Below are positions 5,524-9,515 of a stretch of DNA of 9,515 bases, one piece after another. The stretch lies in NCBI GenBank assembly GCA_020860025.1, contig JAJBVC010000092.1, positions 1-9,515 of the forward strand. The letters run 5' to 3'. Below the pieces are notes generated by a model. That model saw nothing but the letters and a program-made list of their open reading frames with translations, had not been told where the DNA came from and made no database searches. The stretch's first letter is position 1; the number at the start of each line of letters is the position of its first letter. The DNA is from Clostridiales bacterium (GTDB lineage: Bacteria > Bacillota > Clostridia > Oscillospirales > Acutalibacteraceae). A program made the translations under genes and the position numbers.

Positions 5524-5569
5524 GAAAAATATGCCTAATCTTTGAGAATTTACCAAATTTGAGATTGGC
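5522..5569 (-). terminator. Possible terminator of the phosphatase gene
   Basis: On the minus strand an imperfect hairpin (GCCAATCT pairing with AGATTAGGC, with a bulge, plus an inner AAATT/AATTT stem) is followed by ATATTTTTCTT. It lies about 130 nt beyond the phosphatase stop, with no better candidate in between. Confidence 0.4.
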
Positions 5570-5701
5570 AGATGGTAAAAACTTTTTTAGTAAATGAATA
5601 TTCTTTGAATGCACAAACGGTTATACCAATGCACAGTACCACTCACGAAACGCTTAATTTCTATTTACATTCTCTTTTTTGATAAAGCGGCTGCAACACC
5701 G

Positions 5702-7195
5702 TTAAAAGTGTGTTATGACAAGTATCACAAGCTCCGCAATGAAATATTCCACCACGGTAACGGTAACGACTTTTTTAACAAGCTTTTTATGATTAAGCTT
5801 ATCCCTCATACACATCATACCTAAAATTATTCCGGCGCCGCCCATAAGTATCGCAACAGCCTTGAAGGTTTTGTGCTTAACTCTCTTTTTATCGTTGCTC
5901 GCATTTCTCTTGTCGATAAGTACAAGAATAAATCCTGCAATATTTATTATAACAAAATATGCCGCAAAAATATAAAAAGCTAATAGATTTGTATTGTTAT
6001 CTTCTGTGCTAGCCGAGGCAAGTGCCTGCATATCGGCGTCTTCAACTGTATCGGCGTCATCTTCGTCAGACTCGGCAGAAGATGTATAGCCGTCAATCAT
6101 AGCCTCTCTGTAAGACTCGATAAGCTCGTCGTCAATACCGGCTTCGTTGCACCATGAAGCGACTTTTTCCTGAATATTTTTACCGACAAACGAGTTAAAA
6201 TATGACACTAAATCAATCCAGTTTCCCGATGTTCTGAGACGGTCGGTATAATCGGCGCCGCTGCTAAAGCAGGTAAGCTCGTAATCCTTGTCGCAATCCG
6301 CTTGAGAAACGCCCAAAAGAGCCTCGAGCAAAAAGCATATTGTACCTGTTCTGTCCGCACCGGCGGCACAGTGAATATATGTCGGAATACCGTTTATTAC
6401 ATTTTTCATAACCTGTTCAAGGCACTTGGCTGTTACGGTATATGAATCGCCGTTTAAATTTACATGGTTGATGTAAGAATCCTGCGGAAGCGCAAATCTC
6501 TGATAACCGACATCATCGCCCAAAGCCGATTCGTAAACAGGAGTTTCGTCCTCGTCACGCAGGTCTATTTCGTACCCGATACCACAAGCGTTTACAAGGT
6601 AATTTTCGTTGCTTTCGTTGACAAAAACAGTTGTTTGCTCGCTTTGATTTGTATACTCAAGCTGCGAACCACGGTAAATCAAGCCGTATTTTACAGTTCC
6701 TTCATCACATTCCCATCCGCCTATGTCACGGCAGTTATAAATATCAGTCAGATAAATCATTCTCAGCGTTCCCGTAGCTTTTATCCGTCCGCTGTCAACT
6801 GTTGTTGAATCGCTGTTTTTAACCGTGTATGTATAAATATGCTCGGGAATAAGATTATAAATCGTATATTCTCCCTCTTCGGCAGAATCTGTCCACGATT
6901 CCTCGGTATCTTCATCATAAAGAGTTATGGTTGAACTTTGAGAAATTGAAATCGTATAGCCCTGCGGCTTGTCGTATGTTTTGATTTCAGGGTCGCTCAA
7001 CGCTGCCATTACCGTGACGTCAGAATAATTTGAGTCGTTATATGCACCTTCGGCAACATCGAGATAAATGCTTGTCTGTTCGTTCATTTGGTCAAACGAA
7101 ACGATATTATCATTTGCCAAAGCATTGACCGGTGTGATAAAAAAGCATATTGCGCAAACGGCTGAAAACAGTGAAAATATCTTGCCTTTTTTCAT
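5702..7195 (-). CDS. Secreted tyrosine phosphatase with a C-terminal DUF1294-like membrane domain
   Basis: 497 aa. An N-terminal signal peptide (MKKGK, a hydrophobic core to about 21, then VNALAND) points to export. Residues 60-140 look like a small beta domain. A tyrosine/serine phosphatase domain (Y_phosphatase3 type) spans about 148-350, with NCRDIGG (154-160), RGSQL (175-179) and the catalytic loop HCAAGADRTG (275-284; nucleophile Cys276, phosphate-binding Arg282). An acidic Ser/Asp/Glu-rich linker (371-400) follows. The tail (404-497) matches the DUF1294 pattern: a membrane segment, IDKRNA (427-432), then GGAGIILGM (452-460), MRDKLNHKK (463-471) and a last membrane segment. Phosphatase and DUF1294 are normally separate proteins, so this is an unusual fusion that would tether the enzyme outside the membrane. 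The Shine-Dalgarno is weak (AGAG). Substrate is unknown. Confidence 0.88.
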   Translation of the reverse strand: MKKGKIFSLFSAVCAICFFITPVNALANDNIVSFDQMNEQTSIYLDVAEGAYNDSNYSDVTVMAALSDPEIKTYDKPQGYTISISQSSTITLYDEDTEESWTDSAEEGEYTIYNLIPEHIYTYTVKNSDSTTVDSGRIKATGTLRMIYLTDIYNCRDIGGWECDEGTVKYGLIYRGSQLEYTNQSEQTTVFVNESNENYLVNACGIGYEIDLRDEDETPVYESALGDDVGYQRFALPQDSYINHVNLNGDSYTVTAKCLEQVMKNVINGIPTYIHCAAGADRTGTICFLLEALLGVSQADCDKDYELTCFSSGADYTDRLRTSGNWIDLVSYFNSFVGKNIQEKVASWCNEAGIDDELIESYREAMIDGYTSSAESDEDDADTVEDADMQALASASTEDNNTNLLAFYIFAAYFVIINIAGFILVLIDKRNASNDKKRVKHKTFKAVAILMGGAGIILGMMCMRDKLNHKKLVKKVVTVTVVEYFIAELVILVITHF

Positions 7196-7211
7196 ATTGT
7201 TTCTCTATCTT

Positions 7212-7239
7212 TCAAATCATTTTTTGTCAAATCATTTTT
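7212..7239. repeat. 13-bp direct repeat in the phosphatase leader
   Basis: TCAAATCATTTTT occurs at 7212-7224 and 7227-7239 with 2 nt between. It lies between the predicted transcript start (about 7244) and the phosphatase ATG (7195). It may be a regulator site or simple slippage-derived duplication. Confidence 0.6.
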
Positions 7240-7250
7240 GTGATGAGGTT

Positions 7251-7279
7251 ATTTTATACTGTTTATAAACGGATGTCAA
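7251..7279 (-). promoter_or_regulatory. Phosphatase promoter with a palindromic spacer
   Basis: On the minus strand TTGACA (7279-7274), 17 nt, then TAAAAT (7256-7251). The spacer contains the perfect palindrome GTTTATAAAC (7261-7270), placed where a repressor dimer would block polymerase. The leader is about 49 nt. Confidence 0.65.
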
Positions 7280-7374
7280 CCGATACACAGAGCGGAATAC
7301 TCGGTTTCGGTTGTTTTGTTTTAATGCGATATTGTACCTTGTGATGTTTTGAGGTGAAGATTTACAGTCGACCG

Positions 7375-7776
7375 CTACAGATTATTTGACTTTGAGCAAA
7401 TGATTTCAAAAAGATATTTAATTCTTTCGCTTTCATTATTCAGGTAAAGATAGCCGAACAGAGCTTCAACACCTGTCGCACAGTGATATTCGCTTTCGCT
7501 TGCACTTTTAGGTGAATGACCGACTTTAGCATTTCTGCCACGCTTAAATACCGCAAGCTCGTCTTCGGTAAGCGTGTCCTTGATTTTTTCAAAAGCAACA
7601 GTCTGCGCCTTTGCGGACACATATTTAACGCTTTCCTTATGCAGGTCGTTTACGGGTCGGTTTGCGTCTGTCACAAGCGTTTCACGAACTAAAATTTCAT
7701 ATATGCAGTCGCCGATAAACGCTAAATTAAGAGGGCTTAACTGCTTGGGATTAACATTCTTATCAATAAATCTCAT
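7375..7776 (-). CDS. mrnC: Mini-ribonuclease III
   Basis: 133 aa, typical of this family: an RNase III catalytic domain without the double-stranded-RNA-binding domain. In Bacillus subtilis MrnC trims the ends of 23S rRNA precursor in the 50S particle, helped by ribosomal protein L3. Signatures are NLAFIGDCIYE (17-27) with catalytic Asp23, FKRGRNAK (77-84), HSPKSAS, and ATGVEALFGYLYL (100-112) with catalytic Glu104. The ATG lies 5 nt after the obg stop and has no recognisable Shine-Dalgarno (CCCGTAAAAGCT precedes it), which suggests translation by coupling to obg. No clear terminator follows within the 96 nt before the phosphatase promoter. Confidence 0.95.
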   Translation of the reverse strand: MRFIDKNVNPKQLSPLNLAFIGDCIYEILVRETLVTDANRPVNDLHKESVKYVSAKAQTVAFEKIKDTLTEDELAVFKRGRNAKVGHSPKSASESEYHCATGVEALFGYLYLNNESERIKYLFEIICSKSNNL

Positions 7777-7781
7777 AGCTT

Positions 7782-9053
7782 TTACGGGACATATTCAAAT
7801 TCAATATCATAGATTGAAACTATGTCGCCCTCCTGAATTCCTTTTTCTCTTAAAGCGTCAAAAATACCGCTTTTTTCAAGCACTCGCTGCATATATTGAA
7901 GCGCCTCGTAATCATTTATGTCAATTCCTTTAAGAACCTTTGGAAACCAGCTTGCCTCAACAATATAATAATTGTCGTCCTCAACCGTAATTTTAAAGCC
8001 CTTGTCGTCCTTGATGAGAGCGTCGAGAGGGATTTCCTCTGTTTCATATTCCTTAATCGGCGGAAGAGTTTGAAGCTTGTTCCACACAGCGTTCATAAGC
8101 TCACGTGTACCCTCGCAGATAGGGGCGCATATCGAATAATATTCGTAGCCTTTATCCTCAACATATTTTTTGAAATTCTCAATTTGTTCGGGCTCAGCCA
8201 TATCAATTTTGTTGCCTGCAACGATTTGAGGCTGTTTTGCAAGCTCGGGATTAAATTTAAGAAGCTCGGAGTTGATTTTTTCAAAATCGTCAATAGGATT
8301 TCTGCCCTCGCTGCCGCTCACGTCAACAATATGCACAAGCAGACGACAGCGTTCAACATGGCGCAAAAACTCGTGACCCAATCCGATACCGTCGCTTGCG
8401 CCCTCAATAAGACCGGGAATATCAGCCATAACAAAGCTGTTTCCCTCACCCATATAAACAACGCCGAGGTTTGGTACAAGCGTTGTAAAGTGATAATCGG
8501 CAATTTTCGGCTTCGCCTGACTTACAACTGAAATAAGACTTGATTTTCCGACTGACGGATAACCGAGCAGACCAACGTCGGCAAGAAGCTTCAACTCAAG
8601 AGTAATATCCCATTCTTCACCGGGCATACCCGGCTTTGCAAATCTCGGAACCTGCCTTGTAGGCGTTGCAAAGTGGATGTTGCCCCAGCCGCCTTTACCG
8701 CCCTTTGCGGCAACAAACCTGTCGGTCTTGCTCATATCAGCCATAACTGCACCTGAGCTTTGTTCACGAATAATTGTTCCTCTCGGAACTCTGATTTCAA
8801 GGTCGGGAGCCTTTTTGCCGTATTGACGTGAGCCTCTGCCGTTTTCACCGTTTTTTGCAACATATTTGCGCTTGTATCTGAAATCGGCAAGAGTTGCCAA
8901 ATTATCATCAACGACAAAAACAACGTCGCCGCCTTTTCCGCCGTCACCGCCGTCGGGACCGCCCGCAGCTACATATTTTTCACGGTGAAACGCAACAGCA
9001 CCTGCTCCGCCGTCACCGCCTTTTATTTTTATTTTTGCAATATCGACAAACAT
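7782..9053 (-). CDS. obg: Obg family GTPase
   Basis: 423 aa, full length. It is an essential GTPase that binds the 50S ribosomal subunit during late assembly and is linked to ppGpp and stress control. The N-terminal glycine-rich Obg fold spans 1-158 (KGGDGGAGAVAFHREKY and repeated GGxGG). The G domain follows, with G1 GYPSVGKSS (164-172, Ser167 where most homologues have Asn), G2 around TTLVPN (190-195), G3 DIPGLIEGA (211-219), G4 NKID (281-284) and G5 near SICAP. The C-terminal OCT domain (about 345-423) is present. ATG 9053 has AGGA 8 nt upstream. The usual rplU-rpmA neighbours are not adjacent; the next gene upstream is 217 bp away and ends in its own terminator. obg is first of a two-gene unit with mrnC. 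Confidence 0.97.
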   Translation of the reverse strand: MFVDIAKIKIKGGDGGAGAVAFHREKYVAAGGPDGGDGGKGGDVVFVVDDNLATLADFRYKRKYVAKNGENGRGSRQYGKKAPDLEIRVPRGTIIREQSSGAVMADMSKTDRFVAAKGGKGGWGNIHFATPTRQVPRFAKPGMPGEEWDITLELKLLADVGLLGYPSVGKSSLISVVSQAKPKIADYHFTTLVPNLGVVYMGEGNSFVMADIPGLIEGASDGIGLGHEFLRHVERCRLLVHIVDVSGSEGRNPIDDFEKINSELLKFNPELAKQPQIVAGNKIDMAEPEQIENFKKYVEDKGYEYYSICAPICEGTRELMNAVWNKLQTLPPIKEYETEEIPLDALIKDDKGFKITVEDDNYYIVEASWFPKVLKGIDINDYEALQYMQRVLEKSGIFDALREKGIQEGDIVSIYDIEFEYVP

Positions 9054-9120
9054 AGCTTACATCCTTTACTTTTTCAAAAAGATAGTTAATTTAAATTATT
9101 TATGCTGCTGTCACTCAAAT

Positions 9121-9147
9121 AATATTAATAATATTAACAATATTAAC
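9121..9147. repeat. Three tandem 9-bp AATATTAAY repeats upstream of obg
   Basis: AATATTAAT (9121-9129), AATATTAAC (9130-9138) and AATATTAAC (9139-9147) follow one another without gaps, 68 bp before the obg start. A weak promoter candidate follows on the minus strand (TTGAGT 9118-9113, then TTAAAT 18 nt later). The A/T tract could act as an UP-element or regulator site; low complexity is the alternative. Confidence 0.6.
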
Positions 9148-9216
9148 AAAAAACACGTTAAAAAGCAATGCTAAAATAATTTTAACATACCACTGATGCG
9201 TTCTGTTTCACAATAG

Positions 9217-9252
9217 CATAATAAAAGCACCCTTGATTTTTCAAAAGTGCTT
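9217..9252 (-). terminator. Terminator of the small gene at 9271-9510
   Basis: On the minus strand AAGCACTTTTGA (9252-9241) pairs with TCAAGGGTGCTT (9236-9225), 12 bp with two G-U pairs and an AAAA loop, followed by TTATTATG. It lies 18 nt after the stop codon. Confidence 0.75.
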
Positions 9253-9270
9253 AAATATCATTTAATTGGT

Positions 9271-9510
9271 TCAATACCACATAACTATATATTTTTCAGG
9301 AATTTTTGGGTCGTCTTTTAATCTTTCAAGTCCATTTTTTGCCATTGACATATAAGCCTTAAAAGGTGTATCAAAACTTGTTAATTTTTTATCTATAACA
9401 GTAAGATTTTTTAAATCAACTTTTAAATATCCTATTTCGTTACTATCTTCAGGAATATAATTTGCTTCAATATATTCATCAGTTTTTTTGATGTTTTTTA
9501 ATGTTACCAT
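9271..9510 (-). CDS. Small unrecognised protein (79 aa)
   Basis: I cannot assign a function. The sequence is rich in Lys, Asp and Glu, and has no signal or membrane segment. It begins MVTLKNIKKTDEYIEANY, continues with a beta-like IGYLKVDLKNLTVIDK, then a helical AYMSMAKNGLERLKDD, and ends IPEKYIVMWY. It resembles a type of small uncharacterised protein often seen in Clostridia, from memory only. The ATG at 9510 is 5 nt from the window edge, so its ribosome binding site and promoter cannot be seen and a longer N-terminus cannot be excluded. A good terminator follows it, supporting a real transcribed gene separate from obg. Confidence 0.65.
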   Translation of the reverse strand: MVTLKNIKKTDEYIEANYIPEDSNEIGYLKVDLKNLTVIDKKLTSFDTPFKAYMSMAKNGLERLKDDPKIPEKYIVMWY

Positions 9511-9515
9511 AATAT

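Noticed and set aside
5570..5701. Possible gene or RNA in the spacer after the phosphatase
   Set aside because: Only a short repeated AATGCACA (about 5608 and 5630) and A/T-rich sequence are present. No supported reading frame or fold was found.
7896..8531. Plus-strand open frame within obg (211 codons)
   Set aside because: It is a shadow of the conserved obg coding sequence with no family resemblance.
1..9515. CRISPR array
   Set aside because: No regularly spaced repeats of 23-40 bp are present. The only long repeat is the single 32-bp pair flanking the R-M genes.

Overview
The window looks like a chromosomal segment of a low-to-moderate G+C Bacillota, most likely a gut-type Clostridia (Oscillospiraceae/Ruminococcaceae-like). 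The reasons are GGAGG-type ribosome binding sites, near-consensus sigma-A promoters, a mini-RNase III gene (a Gram-positive and cyanobacterial family), an Obg GTPase and standard codon usage. The genus call is inference.

Layout. Positions 1-50 carry two strong hairpins that resemble the end of an IS200/IS605-type element lying to the left. A zinc-ribbon/TM2 membrane protein (177-602) follows, with its own terminator. Then comes guaA (777-2315, GMP synthase) behind a clear promoter. Immediately after the guaA stop lies a two-gene type II restriction-modification cassette: an amino-methyltransferase (2446-3591) and a putative CfrBI-like endonuclease (3598-4542). It is bracketed by a perfect 32-bp direct repeat (2304-2335 and 4687-4718) made of the last coding bases of guaA plus 20 bp downstream. 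This is the signature of site-specific insertion at the guaA 3' end, but no recombinase gene is present. From 4719 to 4908 lie repeated arm-like 9-mers, a promoter, a long inverted repeat and a strong terminator, which together could encode a small RNA.

From 4909 onward everything is on the minus strand: an unrecognised 115-aa protein, a tRNA-Val(UAC) with a perfect-consensus promoter, a secreted tyrosine phosphatase fused to a C-terminal DUF1294-like membrane domain (5702-7195), an obg-mrnC pair (9053 to 7375) separated by 5 nt, and a small unrecognised protein (9271-9510).

How the parts work together. The methyltransferase would protect host DNA from the endonuclease, and the cassette may be partly transcribed by read-through from guaA because no terminator separates them. 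Obg and MrnC both act in 50S ribosome maturation, so their pairing makes functional sense. The main points of interest are the repeat-bracketed recombinase-less R-M cassette, the possible small RNA beside it, and the phosphatase-DUF1294 fusion.
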